Assembly (NCBI RefSeq): GCF_000772945.1
Contig: NZ_JPVN01000005.1
Location: 62,001 to 126,000 of the forward strand
Direction: 5' to 3'
From: Ureibacillus manganicus DSM 26584
GTDB taxonomy: Bacteria; Bacillota; Bacilli; Bacillales_A; Planococcaceae
Length of the DNA stretch: 64,000 nucleotides
Part shown: one piece after another, positions 46,033-54,613 of the stretch
Numbering within the stretch: the first letter of the stretch is position 1
How the letters are laid out: the number at the start of each line of letters is the position of its first letter
Notes under the pieces: generated by a model
The model's input: only the letters and a program-made list of their open reading frames with translations
Databases searched by the model: none
Told to the model about the DNA's origin: nothing
Program-made: the position numbers and the translations under genes

Positions 46033-49000
46033 TTATGATTTTCGATAATGATTAACTGTGTAATAAATCAGATTAAATGTAAAAACTATTCCTTCTGAAA
46101 AGCCTACACCAGCTACCCCTCCGAGAATTTTTAACGCAGCTGTTTTTCCTAAACGTTTAATCAATTGATTTTTTGCAGTCTTTTTCAAAGTCCCAGTGAA
46201 TTTTCCAGCAACTTTTTTTATATAACTTAAATAAGCTGTAAAGTTTGTTTGTTTTATCTTGGCCATATTAACGAAGGCTACACTGCCAAGAATAAAATTG
46301 GCAGTGAGACTAACTATAGTTTCACCTAGCTCCCTAGAAATTCCCCATTTCCCTATAAAAATCTCTAATGCTTTCAAAAAGCCATATTTGAAGCTAGCCC
46401 ATAGACTTCTCTCCCCATCCGGATCCACATTCATAACCGGATTATTATTCGCATAATTGTACCCATTCATCGTAATTGGATTCATCGTATCCCCGCGCAC
46501 CGGGTCTAAAGACATGAAAACACCTGTATCGGGATTGTAGTATCGTGCCATTAAATAGTACAATTTTGTTTGTTCATCATAGCGATACCCTGCATAACGA
46601 TAAGGGTTGGTGGAAGCCATTTCTCCACTTTGCGTTAAAATGTTGCCCCATGCATCATAAGTATACTCAGCTACGATTTGGCCATTTTCATCTGTTAACG
46701 CAAGAACATCACCACGATAGTTCGTTAGGTAATAATACGTTGCGGCATTATACGTCATTGTTAATGGATGACCACTCGCATTATAAGTGTAGGATTTTGT
46801 GATGTTGCCAGCTTGATCCTCTTCAAACAAGACATAGTTACTTGTCCCATCATAACGATAGTACGTTTCACCATTTACGTCCTTACTGTACACACGACGA
46901 CCATTTTCGTCATAGTTATACTTGGCAATGGTTGTGCCAGAAAGAGATTTGACTTCCGTTAGTTGGTCAAAGGCATTCCATACATATTCATATCGACCGT
47001 CGTTTGTCGTATTACCGTTTAGGTCAACGGAAAAACTTTGGTCGCCGGCTTTTGTTAGTTGGTTTGCTGCGTTATATGAATAAATTGTCGTAGTAGTATT
47101 TCCGTTATTTGTAACGGATTTTGATATACGATTTCCTACTGTGTCATACGTATAGGAAATTGTTAATCCATTGCTGTATTGTTCTTTTTCCAACTGATTT
47201 AAGTTGTCATACGTATAGACAACATTGCCCGCATTATTTATTACTTTTGAAATTTGCTTATTCGCATCATAGTCATAGGTATGCGTATCCCAAATAGTTG
47301 AGATTGTTGTATTAAAGATTTGGGATTTTAATAATGTGTTATTACCAACATAATTATTATTTATGAAAATAGAATTTGAATTACCAAAAGTTGTATTCTC
47401 AAGTAATCCATTATTATTAAAACCGAATGTAGCTAAATTTATGCCATTTTGAGATATTGCCTCAATTTGACCATTTGCATCTGGCGTGTATTTAATCGTG
47501 TTCCCACTAAATTGAATGGTATCTAATAGCTCATTATTATACATATATACAATCGCATTATTTGCTGGTGAACTGAAATCCACTTGCTTTAAGCGACCAT
47601 CTTCAGACGAAATATAGGTTGTCGAAGAATTATTTAGCATATGATTCGTAATCGTTGTCGCTAGTCCATCCGATTTTGTTGTGAACTGATTAGTATTATT
47701 GATGGACACAATCGATGATTGTGTTTGTGAATCTTGGTTATAATTAATTTTAGAACCATTTGCCTTAATCACATTAATTAAATTGCCGTCCCCATCGTAT
47801 TGATACTCCGTTACTTTGCCTAATGCGTTTGTTTCTTTCGAAATATTATTTTGTCCATTATAGGCTAACACCGTTTGATGACCAGCTACATTTTGGATTA
47901 CTGTTAAGTTCCCATTTCCATCATATTGATAATTTGTTGTCTTTCCTGTAGCGTCTGTTACAGATGTTAACTCGTTTTTTAGATTGTATTTATATATTGT
48001 TGTGTAACCTTTTCCATCTTTAAAGGATAGTAAATTGTCGTTAAAATCATAAATACTTTCAGTCGACTTCCCAGTTGCTGGGTCTGTATGAACCGTTGTT
48101 TTTTTACCATCTGTATAGTTTGTACTAAACGTGTCGCTGCTTCCTGATGGATACGTTACTTTCGTTAAATCACCACGCGCATCATATATATACGTTGTTA
48201 CTTCACCTTTTGGGGTAATGATTTTAATTAAGTTCCCTTTTGCATCATACTGATTTTGAGTTACATAGCCCGATGAATCGGTTTCTGTTAACAGATTCCC
48301 CGCAGTATCATACGTATATTTCGAGACAATTCCTTTTGAATCCTCGACTTTCTCTAAATTCCCCTTCGTGTCATACGCATATTTTTTTGTATATGGCGTT
48401 TCTCCTGGTACTGTCACTTGTTCTTCTGATATTTTATATTGGTTGTCTAGGGTATAGTTTCTTTGTGTCCCGGACGAATCTATTATTTTTGTTATTACAT
48501 AGTTATTATTTAAATAGTAGACTGTTTCTTCGCCTTCTGGGCTTGTCACAGTGGCTTTCAGATTAACATTATCTAAATCATAATAAGTTGTGGAAGGCGT
48601 ATTCCCCCCTACACTTGGTAATGTTACTGAACTTAAACCAATACTACCATAGGCAAATGAAGTAACATTTCCATTCGCATCTATAATGCTTGTTATCCGA
48701 TCGTTTGTATAATTAAACGAAGTCGTCGTTTGTTGACTTGCATCTTTTTTTACTACAACGGATGTTATATAATGCTTCCCATTATAGTTATATGTGATTT
48801 CTTTTCCTTTAGATACTGCTTTTACAATGACACCGTTTCGATAAGAAAGTGTTAAGAAATCTCCTAGTCCTGTAGTGATTTTCACAAGTTGGTTATCACT
48901 ATTATATTCATAAGTGATACTATTTTTGTTTTTATCTTCTTGTTTCGTAATATACGCTACCTTAACAGATGTGTCATTTGCTTGTTCCTTTACTATGAAT

Positions 49001-50148
49001 GTAGAAACAATATTATTTTGCTTAATTGTATATTCAGAATCACTTACTTTTGTTAGTTCACCTTTAAATCCTACCGGTTTCACATAGTTTGAACCATTCC
49101 AAGTGAATACATGTACTGTACCATCTTCGTCTTGGTAATCAATGTTTGTTTTACTATTACCTGTCCCAATGAACAACTTTTGATTGCCTGTAAATGTCCA
49201 GCTATGTCCAAATGCTGAATTCTCTAGTGCTTTACTATTATAAGTACGAGTAAAGTCTAATCCAAAACCTGCATAGTTTGATAGTGAAAAATCTGTATAT
49301 TGCAATATATTATTTTGTGTACCTATATTAATATAATTCGTACCATCTATTAATGGAAATGAATTATAGTCCCAATAATCTTCTAAACCAAATCGTGCAC
49401 TTGTTTTATACGTAACAACGAGTTTTGGTTTATATTTGCTGTCTACTGTATTCTCACTGCTATAAAACTTTTTATAGACTTTGGAACTTTCCATTGCACT
49501 CCTGATTAATATCCCATGATTTATGTTTGGAGTCCAAACCCAACCATACACTTTATCAATGGGAATTGGCCATTTAACGAGTGCATCCTCAATGTTACTC
49601 GGTATCGTTGAAATATTTTTTACAGTTGCCTCTCCATAAATTCCATAATCTGCACCTGCTGTTGACCACTTTAATGTGTTTGTACGATTCTGCCATGTAG
49701 CTTCATTTTCATTCCATGCATTATTTACATAATGAACTGAAATGTCGATTGGTGAAGTGCTGTTCGTAGATGAAAGATATAAATTTAAATCCGCTGATAA
49801 AATTTCACTTACAGTAGCTACGGAAGACAAATCAAAACGTAAAAGACTTCTAACAATATTATCGTTCGCACGCCCTGCTCCGATTTCGGTATCATTCCCC
49901 CCGCTTTGCGTTGGAAATCCACTACGAAGAATTGTATCTGTTGTCAAGTCCGTACCCTGGACACGAACAATTGTAGGATCAATCACAATCGGATAAATCC
50001 GATTCTCATCTTGCAGCCATTGTCGATCTGGGATTAAATTAATGTAAAGCTTATTGTTTTCTTCTCGTGTCTTAAGTTCAATTGAATATGATTTTGCTTC
50101 CTCAGGAACTGATTGAATTTCTTCTGATGCTTGAAAGTTTACTGGTGT
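46033..50148 (-). CDS. WapA-like protein, RHS core and C-terminal tip (out of frame with its N-terminus)
   Basis: The frame runs from about 50148; a GTG at 49986 is the first usable start codon but is internal to YPIVIDPT, so the piece probably has no proper start. The DNRLRE domain spans about residues 1-205 counted from 49986 (NAWNENEATWQNR and YKPKLVVTYKTS are diagnostic). RHS repeats (YDxxGN, for example YTYDTAGNLLTETD) cover about 350-1130. The RHS core ends YYNPDTGVFMSLDPVRGD and NPVMNVDPDG. The last 126 residues are the variable tip. Confidence 0.85.
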   Translation of the reverse strand, partial: TPVNFQASEEIQSVPEEAKSYSIELKTREENNKLYINLIPDRQWLQDENRIYPIVIDPTIVRVQGTDLTTDTILRSGFPTQSGGNDTEIGAGRANDNIVRSLLRFDLSSVATVSEILSADLNLYLSSTNSTSPIDISVHYVNNAWNENEATWQNRTNTLKWSTAGADYGIYGEATVKNISTIPSNIEDALVKWPIPIDKVYGWVWTPNINHGILIRSAMESSKVYKKFYSSENTVDSKYKPKLVVTYKTSARFGLEDYWDYNSFPLIDGTNYINIGTQNNILQYTDFSLSNYAGFGLDFTRTYNSKALENSAFGHSWTFTGNQKLFIGTGNSKTNIDYQDEDGTVHVFTWNGSNYVKPVGFKGELTKVSDSEYTIKQNNIVSTFIVKEQANDTSVKVAYITKQEDKNKNSITYEYNSDNQLVKITTGLGDFLTLSYRNGVIVKAVSKGKEITYNYNGKHYITSVVVKKDASQQTTTSFNYTNDRITSIIDANGNVTSFAYGSIGLSSVTLPSVGGNTPSTTYYDLDNVNLKATVTSPEGEETVYYLNNNYVITKIIDSSGTQRNYTLDNQYKISEEQVTVPGETPYTKKYAYDTKGNLEKVEDSKGIVSKYTYDTAGNLLTETDSSGYVTQNQYDAKGNLIKIITPKGEVTTYIYDARGDLTKVTYPSGSSDTFSTNYTDGKKTTVHTDPATGKSTESIYDFNDNLLSFKDGKGYTTIYKYNLKNELTSVTDATGKTTNYQYDGNGNLTVIQNVAGHQTVLAYNGQNNISKETNALGKVTEYQYDGDGNLINVIKANGSKINYNQDSQTQSSIVSINNTNQFTTKSDGLATTITNHMLNNSSTTYISSEDGRLKQVDFSSPANNAIVYMYNNELLDTIQFSGNTIKYTPDANGQIEAISQNGINLATFGFNNNGLLENTTFGNSNSIFINNNYVGNNTLLKSQIFNTTISTIWDTHTYDYDANKQISKVINNAGNVVYTYDNLNQLEKEQYSNGLTISYTYDTVGNRISKSVTNNGNTTTTIYSYNAANQLTKAGDQSFSVDLNGNTTNDGRYEYVWNAFDQLTEVKSLSGTTIAKYNYDENGRRVYSKDVNGETYYRYDGTSNYVLFEEDQAGNITKSYTYNASGHPLTMTYNAATYYYLTNYRGDVLALTDENGQIVAEYTYDAWGNILTQSGEMASTNPYRYAGYRYDEQTKLYYLMARYYNPDTGVFMSLDPVRGDTMNPITMNGYNYANNNPVMNVDPDGERSLWASFKYGFLKALEIFIGKWGISRELGETIVSLTANFILGSVAFVNMAKIKQTNFTAYLSYIKKVAGKFTGTLKKTAKNQLIKRLGKTAALKILGGVAGVGFSEGIVFTFNLIYYTVNHYRKS
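46036..46413 (-). other. Variable C-terminal tip (putative toxin domain) of the WapA-like protein
   Basis: The 126 residues following PDG. They contain FILGSVAFVNMA, a lysine-rich stretch (KKVAGKFTGTLKKTAKNQL) and a glycine-rich hydrophobic end (ILGGVAGVGFSEGIVFTFNL). There is no nuclease motif (HNH, EndoU, deaminase HxE/PCxxC) that I can see. The composition suggests membrane activity. I do not recognise the family. Confidence 0.55.
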
Positions 50149-50879
50149 AAATCATCATACATAAAAGGGGCTTCAATCATAAAAATCGGTTCTGATGTAA
50201 TAGCATCATACAAATATATTTTATTGTCAATTTCTTCATAAGTTAATCCGTTTAAATCCAATGTGTAGGTAAATTTTTCTGGAAGTCCATTTTTTGGAGG
50301 ATTATCTATAATAATATCTTCCTTAATAAAGTTTTCCCCAACCGTATATGTTGCGGATATTTCATCAAATATCTCAGAGTAAGTAATTTGATTATCTTCT
50401 ACTATACCTGTTGAAGGTTGAAGAGATTCCTCTGATTCATTTACAAGATTAGTTAGTTGTAGATTTAGTTCATATTCATCTTCTTTTAATTTCAAGCCTG
50501 TTGATTCATTATTGATTTTTTCATCAAATTCAACGCTAAATTTATTTTCTTTATTTGCATATCCGCCATTATTGTTACTGACCAAATTATTTTGGATATC
50601 TTTCCATTGACCTTGCTCATTCATAAAATGTTGTGGAACTTGAGTAATCTCAGTTGATAAGGTTCCATCTAAATTGTCGAAGGTTTTGGAAAACTCTGTT
50701 CTTTCTTCTTCTAACTCAATTCTCTTTTTTGTTTGATTCTCAGATGTTAGAGAATCGTTTTTTAAGCTATTTGAATTTGTTAAGTTATCGGGTAATTTTT
50801 CTGCTGACGCAAAATTACCAAATGGTATAAACGCTGATAACATACAAAATATTATAATAACATTAATAGTTTTCCTCAT
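50139..50879 (-). CDS. WapA-like protein, N-terminal fragment
   Basis: 246 residues with a Sec signal peptide (KTINVIIIFCMLSAFIPF, cleavage likely after FASA), then an acidic linker and a beta-rich domain containing VPQHFMNEQGQWKDI and YTLDLNGLTYEEIDNKIYLY, typical of the region before DNRLRE domains in WapA-type proteins. AGGAGC eight bases before the ATG is the ribosome binding site. The frame ends early at TAA 50139 because of the base shift at 50149-50151. Confidence 0.75.
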   Translation of the reverse strand: MRKTINVIIIFCMLSAFIPFGNFASAEKLPDNLTNSNSLKNDSLTSENQTKKRIELEEERTEFSKTFDNLDGTLSTEITQVPQHFMNEQGQWKDIQNNLVSNNNGGYANKENKFSVEFDEKINNESTGLKLKEDEYELNLQLTNLVNESEESLQPSTGIVEDNQITYSEIFDEISATYTVGENFIKEDIIIDNPPKNGLPEKFTYTLDLNGLTYEEIDNKIYLYDAITSEPIFMIEAPFMYDDLHQ

Positions 50880-51600
50880 TTAATAGTGCTCCTATCATAA
50901 ATTTGTTTAACACTTGGATGAATATATCATAAAAGACCTATTAATATAATATTTTTATTAAATTTTTATTAAAATTAATATATTCCTATTATTCCAGAGA
51001 TGCTCTATTATTAATATAAAAATGCCAATTCCATTTTGTAAAATTGGTTTTGTAGTCAATTAGCGAACATGACTCGCTGATTGACTGCAAAGGTTTAGTT
51101 TTTAGAGATGGTGTGTCAGTTTTTGAGGACTTTGCCTATTGAGGAACGATTAAATAGTAAAATGCTCCAGAGGTTTATGTAGCAATATATAAACACCATT
51201 TATCCAATGGAATTTTAAGTGAGACGATATATTAAAGAAAAAATATAAAATAAAAAAGTAACAACATTTTCTATTTTCTACAAAATGTTGTTACTCTTTT
51301 TCATATACATATTTAAAGAAATAGACATGAAACAAATTATGACACAAAATCACATTTTCATTATTGTTGTTACGGGTATAGAAACGTTAAGTGTTAGATC
51401 TCATCCATAATCGGTCGGTCCGTATTCTATTTTTGTTGTTAAAATAAAGCCGTTCTTTTTTTCAGAACGCGGTTCCTTTAATATCTTGAAATTCCTTAAG
51501 TGACGGAATCTCTACACGACATATTCAAAAATAAGTGCAACTTTCGCTTAATTTCAGTTATGTCGTATTTCAATTTCGGGAAAGTACGAAATTTTCTTTT
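50880..51600. other. Long intergenic region upstream of the wapA-like gene
   Basis: About 720 bp without a credible gene. It contains an imperfect hairpin CCAATT...AATTGG plus TTTT (51025-51051), a stem AGTCAATTAGCGA/TCGCTGATTGACT (51054-51086, one mismatch), a strong terminator (51258-51294) and a small GAACG hairpin (51450-51472). The wapA-like promoter must lie here, but the AT-rich sequence next to the gene gives no single convincing choice. Confidence 0.55.
51252..51300. terminator. Bidirectional terminator
   Basis: GTAACAACATTTT (51258-51270) and its perfect complement (51282-51294) are flanked by A and T runs on both sides. It separates the ypfD transcript from the wapA region. Confidence 0.75.
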
Positions 51601-51615
51601 GGAGTGAGTGAATAC

Positions 51616-51649
51616 AAAAAAAACAGGTATGCACTAAGACACACCTGTT
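51616..51649 (-). terminator. Terminator of the S1-domain gene
   Basis: AACAGGT and ACCTGTT pair across a 14-nt loop, then eight U on the minus strand, 22 bp after the stop codon. Confidence 0.8.
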
Positions 51650-51670
51650 CAATAGATTATTCATTATTAT

Positions 51671-52810
51671 TTATTTAAAGCCCTTTAAACGATCACCGAT
51701 TACTTCACTTAGTGAGAATCCAGATGTTTCTTCAGGTAATTCGTAGTCGAATTCTTCTTCCTTCTCAGGATTTTCTAGAAGTTCTTTAATCGTAAGTGAT
51801 AGACGTTTTTCTGCACCATTAACATCAAGGACTTTCACTTGTACTTCTTGGCCATCTTTTAACACTTCATGTGGTGTATTGATGTGTTTGTGAGAGATTT
51901 GAGAGATATGCACAAGACCCTCAATTCCTGGGAAAACCTCTACAAAAGCACCAAATGACACTAAACGTTTTACAGTCCCTGTTAATACAGATCCTTTTGT
52001 AACACGTTCTTCAATGTTTGACCATGGTCCTGGAAGTGTATCTTTTATAGATAAAGAAATTCTTTCACTCTCAGGGTCTACCGAAAGTACTTTCACTTTA
52101 ACAGCTTGACCTTTTGTTAGAACTGAATTTACGTCTTCAACATGATCATGGGATACTTGTGAGATATGCACAAGACCATCGATACCACCGATATCAACGA
52201 AAGCCCCAAATGGTGCAATACGTTGTACTGTACCATCAAGTACATCGCCTTCTTTAATACCTGTAAGAACTTGTTTTTTCTTAGAATTTTTTTGTTCTTC
52301 AACTACAGCACGATGAGATAAGATAAGTCTTCCTTTATCTTTATCAAGTTCTGTTATTTTAAAGCTTAATGTTTTGCCTTTATAGTCTTCAAAGTCTTCA
52401 ACAAAATAATCTTCAACTAGAGATGCAGGAACGAAACCACGTACACCTAGATCAACGACAAGGCCACCTCTTACAACATCCTTTACCTCAGCATCAAAAA
52501 TTTCTCCTGTTGCAAATTGCGCTTCTAGCTTATCCCACGCTTTTATTGCATCAACTTTTCTTTTTGATAAAACGAAATTTTCTTCTTCGACTTTCGTGAT
52601 GATTAACTCTAACTCATCACCTACTGATACAACATCAGAGGCTTTTTCAATATGCAAACTAGAGAGTTCGCTGATCGGTACAATCCCGTCAAACGGTGCA
52701 CCCTCTATTGAAACAGTTACTGCTTTATCTTCAACTCTCGCAGCAACACCTTTCACAATATCTCCTTCTCGAAAATCCTGGTCTACTTTCACGTTCATTT
52801 CTTCAGACAT
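51671..52810 (-). CDS. ypfD: Ribosomal protein S1-like RNA-binding protein YpfD
   Basis: A 379-residue protein with four S1 RNA-binding domains (about 15-85, 100-165, 185-255, 270-340); GAFVDIGGIDGLVHISQVS and GAFVEVFPGIEGLVHISQIS are two clear S1 cores. The acidic C-terminus is typical. B. subtilis YpfD is this size and its role in translation is not settled. It follows cmk, as rpsA does in many bacteria. Confidence 0.93.
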   Translation of the reverse strand: MSEEMNVKVDQDFREGDIVKGVAARVEDKAVTVSIEGAPFDGIVPISELSSLHIEKASDVVSVGDELELIITKVEEENFVLSKRKVDAIKAWDKLEAQFATGEIFDAEVKDVVRGGLVVDLGVRGFVPASLVEDYFVEDFEDYKGKTLSFKITELDKDKGRLILSHRAVVEEQKNSKKKQVLTGIKEGDVLDGTVQRIAPFGAFVDIGGIDGLVHISQVSHDHVEDVNSVLTKGQAVKVKVLSVDPESERISLSIKDTLPGPWSNIEERVTKGSVLTGTVKRLVSFGAFVEVFPGIEGLVHISQISHKHINTPHEVLKDGQEVQVKVLDVNGAEKRLSLTIKELLENPEKEEEFDYELPEETSGFSLSEVIGDRLKGFK

Positions 52811-53000
52811 ATGTAACCCTCCTTCGCATCTTCCAATTTCTATTTTATTAAAAAACTTCTATAAAGACAAAAAATATTCCTTTTTTTTTAGAAAAACTTG
52901 GTTATTTCTAAATATTTAATCAATTACCCTTTATTTCACTTATATTTTTCTATTTTTAAAAAATGTATCTATATAATGAAAATACGTTCAACTCTTAAAA

Positions 53001-53675
53001 TTATTCCATTTTTTCATTTGCTAATTTTAAAATTGCATCTGCTGCTTGTTCGATTGATAGTTCCGTTGTATCAAGATAGATTGCATCCTCTGCTTGAACT
53101 AATGGAGATGCTTCTCTCTCACTATCTAGCTTGTCTCTTAAAGAAATTTCTTGAATTAAAGTATCCATATTCGAAGGTATGCCGCGCTTTTCATTATCAA
53201 TAAATCGTCTCTTTGCTCGTTCTTCAACAGAAGCTGACATGAAGATTTTAAGTTCTGCCTCAGTTAAAACATGAGTAGCGATATCACGGCCATCCATTAC
53301 GATTCCACCATTAGATGCTAATTCTTGTTGTTTTTTCACTAGTATTTCACGAATATTTGGGTGTGCTGAAACTTGTGAGACATTTGCAGTTACTTCGTTT
53401 GAACGGATTAAATTTGTAACGTCCTTTCCATCTAAAAAGACAAGTTGTCCACTTTTCGATGGTTTTAAGTCAATCACGGTCTTTAAAAGCATCGATTCTA
53501 ATGCTTCTGCATTGTTTAATTCTATGTTTTCATTTATTGCTTTATACGTAACTGCTCGATACATTGCTCCAGTATCGATGTATGTAAAGCCAAGGTTTTC
53601 TGCTACAATTTTTGCAATCGTACTTTTTCCAGCCCCTGCAGGACCGTCAATAGCAATTTGTATTTGTTTTGACAT
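53001..53675 (-). CDS. cmk: Cytidylate kinase
   Basis: A 224-residue kinase phosphorylating CMP and dCMP. The P-loop DGPAGAGKST is at residues 9-18, DTGAMYRA follows and the CMP-binding GRDIATHVL is present. The frame continues far upstream to 53774, but AGGGA seven bases before the ATG at 53675 and the family length decide the start. It precedes ypfD. Confidence 0.96.
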   Translation of the reverse strand: MSKQIQIAIDGPAGAGKSTIAKIVAENLGFTYIDTGAMYRAVTYKAINENIELNNAEALESMLLKTVIDLKPSKSGQLVFLDGKDVTNLIRSNEVTANVSQVSAHPNIREILVKKQQELASNGGIVMDGRDIATHVLTEAELKIFMSASVEERAKRRFIDNEKRGIPSNMDTLIQEISLRDKLDSEREASPLVQAEDAIYLDTTELSIEQAADAILKLANEKME

Positions 53676-53869
53676 AGTAATATCCCTACTTTCCAAGCAA
53701 CATTTTACCATAGGTGTTGGCGCATTTTCTCGTATTATACTTTTTAAAACAATAAAATAATTTTGAAGTGACAAAAGAAAAAGCCCATATCATATAGGGC
53801 TTTTAAGCAAATGGGGAAATGTTAAACGTATCCTTTTGATATTCTATAATTCATCGAATTTTTTGAATC

Positions 53870-54526
53870 CTACATAATTTTCATTTCATTCCTACGGTTC
53901 ATCAATTGTCTTTCAAAACAGAAGCGTAGTATTTGTTGTTTTGCTAAATCAGAAGTCTCTATAAACTGAATAGAAGCTAGTTTATCCACACCTTTTTCAA
54001 AAGTTCGGATGAACGCTGCCTTTGTCTGAACATATCGAATGTCTCCATTTGAAAATGGTAATACAATTGTTAAGTGAATTTGATCACCATCTTTAAAAGG
54101 TACATTTCTATTAAGATTGAGTGCTAGACCTCCAGCACTAATATCATGTGTTACGAACTGAAAAGTTTGACGATCGAATTCAACAGCGACATCGATGGTC
54201 GTTTTCACACGAACAAACTCTCTTCGCTGAATTTTAATAAATTCATCATCTGGAGGAAGTGTTAACATAATCATTGGAATATTAGTCATTTTACGACCTA
54301 TAACTTCGGTATTGAAAGCATAACTTTTATCTTGTCCACTGACAAAAGTTACACGAAACTGAGAACCATCTACTAAAAAGGCAGTTTTTTTTGTTAAACT
54401 ATTAACTGGATAATCGATATAAAGGATACGATCCGTCTGCTCAACTAGTTTACAATGGAATCTTTCAAAGTCTTCTAGAGCAGGTATCGGTTCCAAAGTT
54501 AGCTCTGTTCCAATTTTAATCTCCAA
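53870..54526 (-). CDS. ypfA: PilZ-domain c-di-GMP receptor (YpfA/MotI type)
   Basis: A 218-residue protein with an N-terminal YcgR-like domain and a C-terminal PilZ domain. RREFVR and the DISAGG motif bind c-di-GMP. In B. subtilis the homologue MotI (DgrA) disables the flagellar motor at high c-di-GMP. The start is TTG at 54526 with GGTGGAG six bases upstream; the open frame begins at 54547. A 12-bp inverted repeat lies immediately upstream. Confidence 0.9.
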   Translation of the reverse strand: MEIKIGTELTLEPIPALEDFERFHCKLVEQTDRILYIDYPVNSLTKKTAFLVDGSQFRVTFVSGQDKSYAFNTEVIGRKMTNIPMIMLTLPPDDEFIKIQRREFVRVKTTIDVAVEFDRQTFQFVTHDISAGGLALNLNRNVPFKDGDQIHLTIVLPFSNGDIRYVQTKAAFIRTFEKGVDKLASIQFIETSDLAKQQILRFCFERQLMNRRNEMKIM

Positions 54527-54540
54527 ATAAATCTCCACCT

Positions 54541-54574
54541 CGTGCAATAATAATATATAATCTATTATTGCACG
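54541..54574 (-). promoter_or_regulatory. Perfect inverted repeat abutting the ypfA ribosome binding site
   Basis: CGTGCAATAATA and TATTATTGCACG are complementary with a 10-bp spacer. The downstream arm touches the GAGG of the ribosome binding site. No U-tract follows, so it is not a typical terminator of ypeB. Confidence 0.6.
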
Positions 54575-54613
54575 AAATGTTTATATTTTCTATATTTCTC
54601 AAATGACATTCAA

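Larger units (their letters stand above)
46033..50879 (-). pseudogene. wapA: WapA-like RHS-repeat polymorphic toxin gene, frameshifted
   Basis: One coding unit broken by a single-base shift. The 5' part (50879-50139) has a signal peptide and N-terminal domain. Downstream, the frame resumes in TPVNFQASEEIQ and continues through YPIVIDPTI, a DNRLRE domain, RHS repeats and a variable C-terminus to 46033. At 50149-50151 the minus strand has TTT; one more T would read GAT GAT TTT ACA and join both frames, giving about 1,615 residues. WapA proteins are secreted wall-attached toxins used in contact-dependent competition. The shift may be real decay, phase variation or a homopolymer sequencing error. 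Confidence 0.85.
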
